A stretch of 64,000 nucleotides of DNA from Lepidodermella squamata (taxonomy: Eukaryota; Gastrotricha): contig JBLDXI010000032.1 in assembly GCA_047495785.1 (NCBI GenBank), forward strand, positions 3,038,001 through 3,102,000, written 5' to 3'. The notes under the pieces were generated by a model. That model saw only the letters and a program-made list of their open reading frames with translations, was not told the DNA's origin and made no database searches. Within the stretch, counting starts at the first letter, position 1. The number at the start of each line of letters is the position of its first letter. Shown here one piece after another: positions 1 to 12,871 of the stretch. Both the position numbers and the translations under genes were made by a program.

Positions 1-341
1 TGTCGGGTCTGTGTACCCATCTCTTCAGTCGTTGGCTTATCTTCGTCGTATACCGGCTCGTTCAAAGTCAATTGGTTGCCCCGTATGTCCATTTCGTGGA
101 GCAATCTAATCAGAAGATCATTTCTTTCGGGTTTGTATTCATTTGAAGCAGCGATCTCGTCGATGATTCGAAGCACCCCATTGATGCCAGCGATGCCGAT
201 ATCTTGGAGGACGCCTTCATGAATTTCTTCATTAAAGATCGAATTGTACAATCTTGAGCCAAAACCACCAAAACCACCCGGAGAAATCGGAAAATTCATC
301 TTCTTTTTGTCAGAGCTTGTCGAAGGCCGTGGTGTAGCCAT
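1..341 (-). CDS. Unrecognised protein, N-terminal part only (runs off window)
   Basis: An open frame starts at ATG 341-339 on the minus strand and runs without a stop to base 1, giving at least 113 residues. The N-terminus is Ser/Thr/Lys-rich, then comes a Gly-Phe-rich patch (GGFGGFGSRLYNS), then an apparently helical, charged segment. There is no signal peptide or membrane segment in the visible part. A second in-frame Met at residue 15 is an alternative start. The composition looks like real coding sequence because the frame is long, uses mixed codons and is not low complexity after residue 30. I do not recognise the family. The 3' part lies outside the window, so a domain may be hidden there. 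Confidence 0.55.
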   Translation of the reverse strand, partial: MATPRPSTSSDKKKMNFPISPGGFGGFGSRLYNSIFNEEIHEGVLQDIGIAGINGVLRIIDEIAASNEYKPERNDLLIRLLHEMDIRGNQLTLNEPVYDEDKPTTEEMGTQTR

Positions 342-3300
342 GCCACGTGGTTAGATTGATGAATTAGATAAGGGGCGGCAGCCTTAATAGAACTTACCGC
401 AGCCTATGAATTTAGGTATTTTCTTTAGTCGACCTTCTCGAAACAGTTTAAACAGCACTGTTATGTTAATTTGCATATTCGAATTTAGCGTGTGACTACG
501 ATAATGAGCGCGCGCACTAATGCTGGTTGCGTAACCGGTATTGCGTGCCGATTTTGAGCGACAAATTTGAGCGCGCACACCGCATACTCGAATAAAAAGC
601 CGCACAACATGAAGAAAAGTGAAATAGCGCACAATTTCTCTCAAAAAATAATGTAATATAATAGGAATATAGGGGCAAAAAGTGAATATCCGCGAGCGAG
701 CGTAGCGAGCGAGCGCCATATTTTATAACCTCCAAAACCCCTCAATTTTGTAACCCATCCCCTCAGACAAAAAGCTGGATAAACCCCTGTTTGCTGTTAT
801 GACGGTTTGCCCCCTTTACCTCAGGAGCAGGGTTCGAAAGAAAAGTGCAATTTTCGTTTCGCAACAATGAACGACCCGATGAGAGACAAATTTGTACCTG
901 GATTTAGAAACATTGGCGCGCAAGAATCACCCATTCAAATGTTTTCAAGGTTCTAAATTTGCAATTTTCTTACGGTCACAATCCTAGAAGTCGGTGATTT
1001 TCTGGACATTTTACCCGCATTTTATTGGGTACAGCTTTCCAAAAACAATGTACATCCAATGCTAACATCCAAGGAGTAGTTGGAATGACTTTTTGGAATC
1101 TTTTCATAATGCTTTTTAGACTAAGTTGTTGACTTCTTATCACGTTCAATTATCGTCAGCATAATAATTTGAAATCTCAATGGGATAAAAAGTGACAAGT
1201 CAGTTCCTGAATGCAATAAAAATAGTCACATTTCCTGCACTTTGTCTATGTCCTATCATCTAGCCTTTAGCATGCCCAAGTTCTTATATTGGGCAGGAAC
1301 ATTTTTTATTCCTTAGAGACACGTGACGACACCTTTGAAAATGTGAAAATGGCAGCGTTTCGCGAGTGTCATTTCATACTATTCCATCTCCCATCATAAC
1401 AACAACCTGCAAAGCTCTTAGTCACGGTTCAGTAAACAGCAATCGATCTTCCAGACATGTTTATAGCATAAAGCTGAACCCATCATTTTGTAGCTTGCCT
1501 CGAAATGTCGTGTTTTTTGCTAAAATTGTTTTTCCAACAGGAAATGCCTGCTTGCTTTCCTAAAAGCAGGTTACTGCTAAATCACATCTACGGTGACATT
1601 TTCGTCATTCTTGCTTTTCTTAATTACTTTTTTGTAATTTATATCTATTTCAAGTTAGCATTTAATATATAAAAAATCGCTAATCTCGACCGCGTTTACA
1701 ATCAGCGAGGAAAACACGGGTATTATATCGTATTCCCAGCCTGGAATAGATTGTCTTTTAGTTAAAAATCGCTAGGATTTGCCGATATTTTGCACTGAAA
1801 CGGATTACCGACATCGCGCGAGGGACAGTGAAACGAACATAAAAACGCACTTTATCTAGCTAATCAAAGCTTAAATTCCCCTTTCTTTGAAAATCGAAGG
1901 TTTTGACTCGTACTGTGCCCGAGTTCTCGGTAGCCATCACTTTCCATTATAAGAAGTCGCTTTGACCCTATTGTTTGATCGGTTTTTATTTGCTTCTACC
2001 GCTATTGAACTCATAAATGCCGCATAATTTCCATTGCGAAATGTGACGATCGATCTATGCGGCCCTAGCCAGACTTAATTCTAGCTGTTAATGGGTTTTT
2101 AATATTCTGGGATATGTTGTCTTAACCACGTGCCAAATTTAGGCACTAATGAACCCCATTATTCAATTCGGAATGTCGTAAAAAATCATCACCATTTTAA
2201 TGTCAATGTTTGCTTGTTTTCGAATTTTCGCCGCCATCCCAGGTGGCTCTCATGTTTTCGAGCGAAAAAATCTGACGCTGAATTATTGATTTGTGGGCAT
2301 GGCTCGTATTCGATTTTTAAACCTCGCATTTTTTTGCAACCAATCCCACGTGATCTTTTTAGACGCGGTGAAAAAATTTAGCAAAACATGCCATTTGAAC
2401 CAATTAAAGTCACATTCGCCCGGTACACACGCGCTGTCGCTTTTTACAGCCCAGACAAATGCACCCAATATAGCTTGGTCACTGCTAGTATTGTCGCCTC
2501 ATTGATCAAATAAACACGTTAATCGCACCTACTCATCAGTTGTTACAATAGGTCACGCTATGTCGGGTTTTTTTCTTTCATTGTCCGATTGACGGTGAAG
2601 CTAATCAAACTGGGGACATAGTCAGATGCTTGTATATTCTGTCCTGCTTCACGGTTCACAATTTCAGTTTGACCACTTTTTTATGATGTCTTTAGATTTT
2701 TAAAGTTGATACCTGAAGGTTTTATAGTTTTGGCAGAGAGAGATTGTCTATAGTGAATTGTCTGAAAAAAATTAAATTTAAACAAGATTAAGACGCAGAC
2801 AGACAGAATTTTTTATCGAATTATATTTCATTCAAATTATGTTTACGTTATATTTTTTTAGTGATCAGGCTATTGTCCTGAAAAAATTTATGATGAAAAC
2901 GCCATTTTCCCTAAGAACTTTCTCGAAATAGACCAGAAAAAACCATCCGCCCCGATGGTCAACATCGTTGAGCCAATATTTTTTTATTTCCATGCCGAAA
3001 ATATTTGCCAAAAAAAGTCTTTCGAGTTTAAATACGGGCGCCCTACTTCTCAGCCTATAGGTTTTGCCACTGAAACACAGAAATCGTCTATTCGCGTAAA
3101 TCGTGATTTCCGCTGGCGTGTGGCCACTTCCGTTTCTTTATCCAGGTGATAATTGGAGCACAGCAATATAATTCAGCGTCGAGGTTATTTATAGCTTGAT
3201 ATTAATACCTAGTCCTTACTGGTCGCGCTTCAATTAGGATGAGAGGTGAAGATAATAGCTTTTTCACTTGGCATTTTCACCCGCGTTAAACTTCGCACTT

Positions 3301-4073
3301 AATCATCGCGCCTTCTGTTTCACGCGAACCGCGGCAAAAAAAAAACATATACACCTGCTGTCGCTAGTGGGCGGCGATTTGGCTTCACTTTTGGAGGGAA
3401 TTCTCTGCGCGCATTAAAACACGTACCCTGATATTATGCCTGATAGCGCACTGTAGCGTAATAATCGCGATCATCGAAAACACGAGCTATCGCGCAATAA
3501 AAACGTTCGCTTTTATGCGATATCATTTTCGAGAGATTATATGCTATACGCGCTTGCCGAAAAAACGGCTCATATCTAGGTGAACTATGCAAGTTAGGAA
3601 GCCTTTTCATACCACGGCGCGAGTTTAATGAAATAAGCTCGGATAAATTAATAATAAACGCCTCTATGTCAACTGCTCTTGTCATCATCATATAATAGCG
3701 CCGGGGAAAATAACAAAAAAAATTAATCGGATGCCTCTAAGCAAATTTTGCGTTGATAAACACTGCGCAACTTCCTTTGTTTAGCGGCGAAGGGCATTTA
3801 AGTGAAAGTCTAGTCACCTTCCTGTTAAAGGCCCGCATCTAATCGACATTTTTTTACCGACTTGCACTCGCATTATTGACTCTTTATTGAGGAAACCGAC
3901 ACTTTACTATAGTTTAGTTCAAACGCGGGGTCGTTCAATCCATTACAGTAATTATGAAGCCGCATTTCGTTAGGAATGACGAAAGGCATGCTGCCCCTAG
4001 CAGGATTCTCCTACGTAGTACATTTTAAACTCGAATTGTCTTTAATTTTAGCGTCACATTTGATTTTTATTTA
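342..4073. other. Intergenic, no gene seen
   Basis: About 3.7 kb of AT-rich DNA. Open frames here are short, have no family similarity I can see and no convincing splice partners. The only notable local structure is a GCGAGCGA-type repeat near 691-715. It probably holds the promoters of the divergent flanking genes, but I cannot place them. Confidence 0.5.
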
Positions 4074-4080
4074 GAAAGGT

Positions 4081-5790
4081 ATGGAAATATTCACAATTCT
4101 CGAAATATTCGTACCCCTATTCGCGGTATTTGGCAATCTGGTTGCGCTAGATGGCGTCGTTCAGGGCGAAATTTCGATAGCTGGCTACCGGCGTTTTTTA
4201 ATCTCACTTCTTGCGAGTGATTTATACATTTGTGGCGTTAAATTGCTGCTGGTTGGCACCGAAGCTTTTTCGCGATATTTTTTAAATGTCAACATGGAGA
4301 CGCACAAATGCGTCGGCGAACTAGGCCGCAGTCTTGAAATTACCGGCTTCATCGCCTTTCTTCTCAACCTTTGGTAAGCAGCTTCAACAAAAATTAAAGG
4401 TTTAAGGCATAATTTTTATCAATTTTTTCAGCGGAATGTTTGTAGATCATTACATCGCCTTGGTCCATGCTCACAAATACAAATACGTAAGAATTTTTCG
4501 CTATTTTATTATAGAATTTTAACATTTTTTTAATTAATAGTTAATGGGGACAAAATTTGCGAAAGTTGTAGTTTTCCTTATTTGGCCGGTTGCTTTTCTG
4601 ATCGGTTTTGCAAGTCACCCGATTCGCGCTGTGGTTTACGCAGTTTCATCGAGCCAGACTGGGATGAACCCTTACCGGACCAGTGCCTACATGGGACCTG
4701 ATATAAACCCGAACTGCTCTTCACCCGGCTCGTCAGAGTCTGGATCTGCGAATAATTACGACTACAATTACAACGCGCCCAATGAAGGTGGTCAAGATGA
4801 TAATTTCGACCCATTCGGCAGGTATTTAATTTCCGAAATATCCGACCCACCTTAATATATTTTTCCTTATAGCACGGACGAATTTGGCCAGCCGTGCAAG
4901 GTCGAAACAAATATGACATTGGCATTTCTAGATACAGTTCGAAATAGCTTGGATTTCGAGGCTACGACATACCCTAAAGGCCTCATTTTGTGCGCATCAT
5001 TCGACCGAACTTCAAAGCTATGGCTTGATTGGGTTGTAGTTTGTCTAACAATCGCAGCCGCCACTTTTCTCGCTATTTGCTATGGCGTCTTTCGAAAAGC
5101 TGTCTCAAGAGCTGGAAGAGCTAAGGGCAAGCTTCAAAAGCTTACAATCACAACTTTCCTACTTCTCGGCGCTTTTATTGTCTGGTGAGTCCAGCTTAAC
5201 TTTTCGTCAATATTTTTATTCAATTTTTTCCTGTTCAGCTGGTTACCTTACTTTTGTTATGAGCTGTTTTTGGAGTTGATCTTTCAAACAAATCAAACAA
5301 TACTTACCGCGACGTGGTCTGAGACGCTTTACGTCGTTCACAACGTTCTACATCTACCCTTCATTTGCTCACCCCTCATCGTGCCGATCATATACGTAAC
5401 CCGCCTTCGCGTCGTACAAAGGTACATTATCACCTATATGAAAATTAATCGCGATAATGGTATTTTACTTTCTCATTAAACAGGCAAATTCTTAAGCGAT
5501 ACGGCGCGTTAATTCCTCCGTGCTGTAAAAAATCGCTATCGGCAGATTTATTCCGCGTCAGCACATCGTCCGCGGATGTTAATTTTTCAGTGACAGGCCC
5601 GCTGCAGATTTGTTCGATAAACGCGGCGAATTACGGCGAGAAGCAGCGATCGAATAGCCATCCGAATTTGCTGAACACTGTCGTCACGGTGGATCCTGGC
5701 AGCGAGTGCGATGATTGCCTGCTCGCCACTCGACAGTACAGCTTCAATACAGACTCGTTTTCACTGGCGAGGAAAAGTACTGTCAGCTGA
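4081..5790 (+). CDS. Seven-transmembrane G protein-coupled receptor, class A-like
   Basis: Six exons (4081-4373, 4432-4486, 4541-4821, 4873-5184, 5239-5421, 5484-5790) join in frame to 476 residues. Every intron is 50-62 bp with GT-AG ends. TM1 carries GN (FAVFGNLV), TM2 has LLASD, TM4 has a Trp (FLIWPVAFLIGF), TM6 has the class A motif CWLPY and TM7 ends SPLIVPIIY in place of NPxxY. The DRY triplet at the end of TM3 reads DHY. The second extracellular loop is long (about 70 residues) and rich in Asn, Tyr, Ser and Gly. The C-terminal tail is Cys/Ser-rich and presumably cytoplasmic. Family and ligand are not identifiable; a peptide or orphan receptor is possible. An AG that looks like a splice acceptor lies 6 bp before the ATG. 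Confidence 0.8.
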
Positions 5791-6007
5791 CGCAATCAGA
5801 AATGCGACTTTTTTTAATACCCGTGATATCTTCTTTGCGTCCGTTATTTGATGACATTATTAATAAAGAGAGTGAACACGCATATTTTGGACCCTTGCGC
5901 GATTTTTAATATCCGCCGTAATAAATAGTGACGCGTGTGACCTACTTTCAAGACAAGAATGACGCACTTGTAGGTCAAACGAATTAAGGTGGATTTTTTT
6001 ATTATAA

Positions 6008-9000
6008 TTATCTAATTTTTGTCCGGCTTCGCAGCATTTCAACGATTTCATTATGACCGCGCTTCATCGCAAGCTGCATCGCCGTTTCGTTGTAGATATT
6101 TTTCAACGAGGCATTAGCCGAGTAGAGGAGAAGCAATTTCACGATTTCGACGTTGCCCATCTCTGCCGCTATCATTAGGGCCGTCATATTTTTCGGCGGC
6201 CTGAATCGCTCGACATGAATATTCCGCTCAACCACATTTGCATCAGCTCCGTGCTCGAGTAGCAATGAAAGTAAGCCGAAATTCTGGTCTTTAACGGCTT
6301 TTATAACACCACTTTCGCCCTCGTCGTCGACAGAGTCAGGAGATGCGCCTTTTTCCAGTAAAAGCCGGACAACTTGCTCTCGACCAGCAGCGACGGCCTT
6401 GACCAAACTAAGCCCGATCCAACTTGACTGCTGGCTGATCTTCGCCAATAAAAGCTTCACCACACCTTCGTTGCCATGGCGACTGAAAAGCGTCAAGGCC
6501 GTATTACCGTCCTCCTTATCCCGAGTATTAGGATAAGCGCCTCGATCTATCAGGGCGATAGCTAGCTCGGAAAAATTCTCCCTCGCCGCGAATAGCAGTG
6601 CCTCATCCTTGTCTTCAAACCTCGTCAAAATCTTGCCCAATAAATTGTCTAACGCGTCTCGAATGTGACGAATAACCTTTTCGAGCCCTATAGACGGTTT
6701 CACTCGGCTTGTCGAGATTCGTTCATACAGCAAAAACATAAGTCCCATAGCCGTGTCTTTGTACAAATTGAACTCTTTTTCGTCCTTCCAGTCCTCCGTG
6801 TGAAGGTAATCGATCGGAGTTTTGTTGGTAAGAGATTCTTTTTCCAGGCATAGCGTCAGCAGATCCTCGCAATCTTCCGCCACGAAGTTAACAACTGCAA
6901 TGAAAATTGCTCGTTTGTGAAGACGGACTGCTAGATGGAGAATGTTTTCGCCCTCACGACGGCCGGGATAAGTTCGACCGGCGTAGAACGTCAAATCGGC
7001 TAGGTTGTACTTCTTATGAGACCGCGACTTCTTCCTCGCGAAATCGAGGCAAACATGGTGGAGTAAGCCGTGAAGTTGGAAAGCTTGCTTTTTCGCAGCC
7101 TCAGGGGAAGAATCGTAGCAATCGATGACTTGAAGCAGCGATCTCGAGCAGAATTGCTCGAGGCAATACGGTACAACTTCCTCGGGCGGGCATCCCCATA
7201 ACAGGGCGATATCTCCAACTTCGATGATTTCATCAACTCCGAACCAGAGGAATGCCGAGTAACGCCGGAACATCTCACGGCCTTCTCGCTCGAAGTTAAG
7301 GTGGAGAATATTCGCGCAGGTTGCGCTAATTTTATCCGCAGCTGTCTCTCGGGGTGACATGATAAAAGTTGAATGCTTTTCCGGGTTTCGCTCGACGAGT
7401 AGCTTGTACTTGAAATCTATCTCATGAGCCTCTTTACAGTCCAGAAACTGGCTACAAATCATCCTGGCCAGCAGGGGAAGACCATCGGCTAGTAGGGCTA
7501 GACTTGTAATTTGAAGCCGGGTAAGGGATGGCGGAAGTTTTTCGATCATAAAAGCTTCGACCTTTTCCTGGGAGACCCGCTCAAACTGAACAATTTGGGA
7601 CTTAAAACGGCTCGTAGCAGATGACACGCTTTGTTTATGTGGAGAAACGGCGATGACTCGAAGCCATTTTTCGTAGTAAGAGGTCAAAAATAGAATATGG
7701 CTCGAGTAAACATTTTCAAGCACAATTAGGATGGGTTTATCTCTTGCGCTTAAATAACGTTCCAACTGCCGCTCAACACCCATTTCTGTGTTGACGTTCA
7801 CTGTCAATCCTATAGCTTCGGCTAGTTGCAGGTAAAATTTCCTTTCATCGATGAAACTGCCGGCCAATGACAGGTCGTAGACGTTGAGCCAAGCTACTAA
7901 ATCGATCAGGCATTGTTTCACCAAAAACTCGTCGTTTAGAATCAATTTCGATACAAGTAAAGACTTCCCAAGACCATTCGCCCCGGTAACTACTAGGAAA
8001 CCATCAGATTCTTCACACAAGTTCCGAACAGCAGCTTTTAAGTTTTCGGTATTTCGGGGCTTGATTACTACGCCATCTTCCCGATCTGGAACAGGGATTT
8101 TACCGAACCTTCGAAGCCGCTTACCGGTGTTGAACAGTTTCGTCATTTTATCGCGACGTTTTGCCGTCTCAACTTCGGCAAGTTGTTGATACAACTCGCG
8201 ATTTGTCCGTTTAATTTCATCGACAACATGCGCTTTCCGCCTGAAAAGTTTCAGCGCGTCCAAGCCATCGAATAACTGCTCCAATAATCGAGCGGCTAAA
8301 TCAACATCTTCCCCAGTCGCTTGGCTGCATATGCTGATTACTGTATCTTCGACAGTTTGGGCTAAACCCAACATTCCAGCGACTCTGGCGGCTCGGGCTG
8401 TTAGGACAAAGGCTTTACCTTCGGTTCGACTCAACCGCTTGCATAGTTCGTAGATCCCGCCATTGGTTTGCCGACCTTCCGCCCGATTGATAGCTTCAAC
8501 GAATTCAACGTCGAAAACTACTTGATTAAAGGTTCGAAGAGCCATTGTTAGCTTCATAGCGTCAAAACGGCGTAGCTGAATCATTTCGACGGCGCTTTCG
8601 ACCAATTTTCGATCGAAGGACTCGTCTTTGAAGTTGACCCGTTCGAGGGATTTCGGCCGTTTTTGGCCTGAAGAAGGTTTATCCATCAACGCTTGTTTCG
8701 CCTTTTCGCCCATGACGTTTACCTGGCGTAGCAGTTCGCCGAAAGCGTGGTCGTAGGACTGATAACGAAGTACGAAATTTGTTTGATTTCGATTTGCGCA
8801 AACTGTAGCCATCCAGCCGTCGGGTTCGCATGGATGTTGCAGTTTAACGATGAGAATTTCCTTCTTTTTCCAATCAGCATTCGTAGCCTCGGCTTTACAA
8901 CTGTCGCTCTTTTTGTACGCTTCACTCATGAAGAGTAGAAAAACGTGGGATTTGTTGATAGCCTGCACAAAAATAATTAAAAAATCCGCCTTAATTTTTT

Positions 9001-9598
9001 TTAAATTCTTACCTTCATGCAGGACTCATAGCTCCACCCATGATTCAATTTTTCGGTATGAATCCACGGCTCTAAATGTTTTTTATCCTTGAGTGATTTG
9101 TAGATTTTGTAAACAATGTCCTTATTGACACCGCAAAAGCTGCAGTAAATTTTGATTTTATTATCTAAAAATCGAAATTTCTAATAATTGAAGCTTTCCC
9201 GTGTTTTCCCGTGAAATTAACCTTCTTTCGGTGGCGCCTTTGCAAAGCTGAGAGTAACTAGCTGTAAGGGTTCAGCTTTGTTCTGGCCCTTCTTCGATTT
9301 CCGCCGCTTGTTGAATACATTTTGCTTAGGCTCTGGTGATTCCATACTCTCTTCGCTGTCTGATTCGACAATGCTACAGCTGTCGATAGGCACTATCAAA
9401 TCGTCGAGTTTGAAAGCGACAGTCGAGCGGCGATGAGACCGCGTGTTGCCTGAACAAGTCAATACGTTGCCACGGGCAGCCATTCATTAGACTTACGTGC
9501 AATATTATGAAAAAATCCTCACCCTTTTGCTTCATGGAAGATTTACGGGGCATTTGCGATAAGAGCCGCTTCGCCCATTTTACTACGTCGCTTTTCAT
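6008..9598 (-). CDS. NLR-like protein: TIR, NB-ARC-type NTPase, ankyrin repeats
   Basis: Four exons on the minus strand (9598-9523, 9449-9222, 9164-9013, 8962-6008) join in frame to 1136 residues. The N-terminal 100 residues are basic, acidic and disordered-looking. A TIR domain spans about 104-225: it opens with KIKIYCSFCG, contains EPWIHTEKLNHGWSYESC, and carries SDSCKAE at 171-177 with a Glu in the NADase position. A helical segment precedes an NB-ARC/STAND NTPase with P-loop GANGLGKS (479-486), a Walker-B-like strand ILIVLENV, GLPL near 646 and LHG in place of MHD near 782. The C-terminal third holds ankyrin repeats, the clearest between 920 and 1130. The order matches STAND-type innate immune or cell-death proteins, so a cytoplasmic sensor is inferred. 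The start could also be the inner Met of MPRKSS. Confidence 0.8.
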
Positions 9599-10983
9599 CG
9601 GAGCGTGACGACCAGGGGCGATAGTTAGCACCTAATTCGCACCTGATGCATATTTTATGGGCATCATCATTAGTTGTAAGCGTTAACTGCTTAACTGCGA
9701 TGTGTTCCAATTAATTAATCGATGAATAAACAAAAATAAAGTGACCTTAGTTTTACGACAAAAGAACCGGTTCAAAAAAGTTGAACAAAATTTCGAATAT
9801 TTTTCATACCGAAAAAATCCAATTTTTTATCTTCAGTTATTCTGAAGTTTGGGATGAATAATTAACCCTTTCACGGGCGAATTCTTTTTCAGCCAAGCCA
9901 AAATATCGAATTTTTGTTTTCAGGCAAATTTCATGAAACCCAAACTTGCTGTTAAGTCAGATCTAGCAGAAATAATTTCTGAGATAAAGATTTTTTCGAT
10001 TTAATAAATATAAAAAACACCCCTCCGTTTGAAATTTTGAAATTGATCGCTTTCCTAGAAGCAACGGAATAATGAAATTTGGGTTTCAGAATCTTTCAAG
10101 TAACATCCAGAAGTAGTATTCTACAAAAGTTCGACAAATTGGCCGAGCTGTGAACTTGCAAAGACAAAATTCTAAAATCTTCCTTGGGGTCGTGAATGGG
10201 TTAACATATGGGAATTTTCGGAACATCATTTGGGTATTCAGTAAATATTTTAAAGTAAAACTACAGCTAGTTATTAGTTAGGGATTTATAGATTAAACTG
10301 AGGAAGGACAAAACTACGAATCTAAAAATCTAATTCCATATTGATCAAGTCGCATATCCAAACATTTACGTTTCCGTTTTTTTCACTCGCATTAAAGGAT
10401 AAGTTTTTGTTCGTAATTACTGGACCTTGTATAAGGTATAGAGACCCTTATTACCGCAACTGATGTTTTCCAATTTCCGAGTTATATTTTTTCACAACCT
10501 CGATTGGACTATCAAATAAATAAATAAATAGCAATATGTTCATGATTTATTTGTAATTTCTCCAGCATTTTTTCGATTATTGTTCAGCTCGTAAATCTGC
10601 AACTGTTGCCTGATAGACCCGAGAGGTGTAAAACAAAAGCGTATTAATTCGGGATTACCTGGCCAACTATATGAGCGCAATTACGTACAAAAAAGACCAA
10701 AAGCTCGTAGGTGCCGAGCATATTGAGTGTGCGCGTGTTTCAAGTTTAAATACCGAGTGAGTGTGCGCCCGCTCTCATTGCTTTCTGAGGTTGGCGTATA
10801 AGAAAGAAACATAATTTCATTAAATTGCACTACGGATGGGCGCACGAACCGCGCAACAAACGCACCTATGAAAACAATTAAACCAGCCCAAAAAATTACG
10901 GCATTGTCACATATATAGAAATAAAAAAATATAATAATAAACTACCTACACCTAATTTTTCATATTTCATCAACGTGTGAGAA
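9599..10983. other. Intergenic, no gene seen
   Basis: AT-rich stretch between the divergent NLR-like and multi-stefin genes. It contains a small AAAT microsatellite near 10515-10531. No open frame with coding character was found. Promoters for both flanking genes should lie here. Confidence 0.5.
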
Positions 10984-12513
10984 ATGAAAGAATTGATCAT
11001 TTCGTTACTGCTAGTAGCTACTCGGTCTATTATAGGCCAAGATTTGGACCAACGAACAGCTCGAGATAGCGCATTTGAGCGCACTCTATCGTCGTCAATC
11101 AGGAGTCAATTTATTCAAATGGCTCGAATTACGCCTCAAAATTTCGAACTAATCGCCTATTCTACAATGTCAAACAACGGCGGCACGACGTTTTTCGCCA
11201 AGGTGAAGCTGTCCGAGGAGGAGTATGCCCACCTTCGAATTTTCAAAGCAGCCGCCGCGCTACGTCAGCCTATGGAATTGGTTGCTTATCAGCGAAATAA
11301 GGGTTACTTTGACCCAATTCAATACTTTGGCTGGACAGATGACCCAAATATTCGGCGACCGGCCTCGCCTGACCCACCTGAACCCGCGAGATTGATGCCA
11401 GACCCGCCCGCCCCGCCACCACGGCGTCAAGTCCCACCTCAAAGGCAGATAATGGTCGGGCAAACTGTTCCTCCTGTAACGATTAAAGTGCTGAACATCC
11501 CAGTAGCAGTGCCTGCTCGACGACCCCCGACGACCCCTCCTCAACCCGTTGATCCTAGGACAGACGATGAATTACGGCAAGCAATTTCGACTGAAATTCG
11601 AATCCAGTTCATTCAGCAATCAGCTTTTGTCCCGGAAATCTTTGAGCTGACTTCCTATGTCTTCGCGCCAACTACGGCTGATTACTACATCGCGAAGGTG
11701 AAAGCTACAAACCAGGGCGAATACGTCCATCTTAAAATATACCGGCCTTACCTTTTCCCTCGTCAATCAATGCAATTGATCGCGTATCAACGGAATAGGA
11801 AGCTGACGGATCCTTTAGGAGATTTCAGCGGATCGGCTGATATAGTCATTCCAGGAGCCCGGGTTGATCCGGTTGTCCCAGCTCAGGGTATTATTCGGCC
11901 CCTTCGCTGGGTAGCGACTGGTTACAGTGATATTTCCGACATTCTACCCAACGACGCTGATGTGACTAAAATTTGCGAGACGATTTGGCCGCAATTTCTG
12001 GAAATCGCCCCGAAAATACCTAAAATGTTCACGCCGGTTTACTACAGGTACCAAAGCGTACCCGGAGCCGAGTTGTTTTACATCAAAGTTCAAACCGAAG
12101 TGCTTCAATATGCTCATATTGCTGTTCGGCGGCAACGTAACAAGTCGCCTGAGTTGAAAGCTGTTCAACTAGCGAAAACGTTAAGCGATGCCTTGTCGCC
12201 ATTCACCGAAAGTGAAGGTACGCAACCTCTCGGCGAGACTCGGAACGCCAATATGGACACGCAGAATATGATAGTGACAGTCTTCAGTGATTTCAAGCAA
12301 TGGAGCCCGGAGAATAGTGATCCTGTCGCGTTTTTAGCGTTAACAGAGCGAGTTCAAGCTAACAACCCTAGCGTTTACTTTGTCAAGGTTCAGCTTGATG
12401 TTGATAATTTTGCTCACATCAAAGTTCTGAAGCCGAGTTCTCCGAATGGCAACGCTGTATTACTCGGGTTTGAGGTAAACAAAAAACTATCAGATCCTTT
12501 AGATTTCTTCTGA
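10984..12513 (+). CDS. Secreted protein with four stefin-like repeats, intronless
   Basis: A single open frame of 509 residues begins with a signal peptide (about 1-18). Four cystatin-fold repeats follow, at roughly 28-116, 190-278, 318-400 and 415-509. Each shows the stefin pattern: an amphipathic helix (SSIRSQFIQMA), a strand ending in a Phe or Tyr residue plus hhKV (FFAKVKL), a strand YAHLRIF-type, and an end such as YQRNKGYFDPIQYF. Proline- and Arg-rich linkers join the repeats. The QxVxG loop that enters cysteine-protease active sites is absent from all four, as is the N-terminal glycine, so inhibition of papain-like proteases is doubtful. Neighbouring genes at 12872 and 13979 are clear relatives. 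No intron is needed, unlike the single-domain stefins nearby. Confidence 0.8.
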   Translation: MKELIISLLLVATRSIIGQDLDQRTARDSAFERTLSSSIRSQFIQMARITPQNFELIAYSTMSNNGGTTFFAKVKLSEEEYAHLRIFKAAAALRQPMELVAYQRNKGYFDPIQYFGWTDDPNIRRPASPDPPEPARLMPDPPAPPPRRQVPPQRQIMVGQTVPPVTIKVLNIPVAVPARRPPTTPPQPVDPRTDDELRQAISTEIRIQFIQQSAFVPEIFELTSYVFAPTTADYYIAKVKATNQGEYVHLKIYRPYLFPRQSMQLIAYQRNRKLTDPLGDFSGSADIVIPGARVDPVVPAQGIIRPLRWVATGYSDISDILPNDADVTKICETIWPQFLEIAPKIPKMFTPVYYRYQSVPGAELFYIKVQTEVLQYAHIAVRRQRNKSPELKAVQLAKTLSDALSPFTESEGTQPLGETRNANMDTQNMIVTVFSDFKQWSPENSDPVAFLALTERVQANNPSVYFVKVQLDVDNFAHIKVLKPSSPNGNAVLLGFEVNKKLSDPLDFF

Positions 12514-12871
12514 AAAGTACCAAATTCTATTATTATTGATATCTGGAATAACACTGAGCGACATTGTAATACAATTGGAGAATAGGAATTGAAATAAAAA
12601 ATGATTTTGTCGACAAAAGGTGTTAATCGTTGATTCTCACGTTGTTGGTAAAAAAAATTGCCAGAATAATAGGGTGAATTGTTGAGAAGCTCGAACAATT
12701 GAGTTCTTCAAGATGGTAAAAAAATCGGCTATTGTATTTATTCAATTGTTGAACAGGTCTGGTCAGTAGTTGGTTTTTTTCAGCTTTCAGTCATTGTTTT
12801 GGTGCAAAACTCGAACATTAAAATTATTAGGCTGGAATTTTTGAATTTATATTATTATTTGTTTAGGAATC

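Noticed and set aside
384-735. Two overlapping minus-strand frames of 111 and 72 codons
   Set aside because: Cys/Arg/Tyr-rich, no family similarity, no splice partners; chance frames in intergenic DNA.
8850-9092. Plus-strand frame across exons of the NLR-like gene
   Set aside because: It crosses an intron of the minus-strand gene and has no coding character; a shadow frame.
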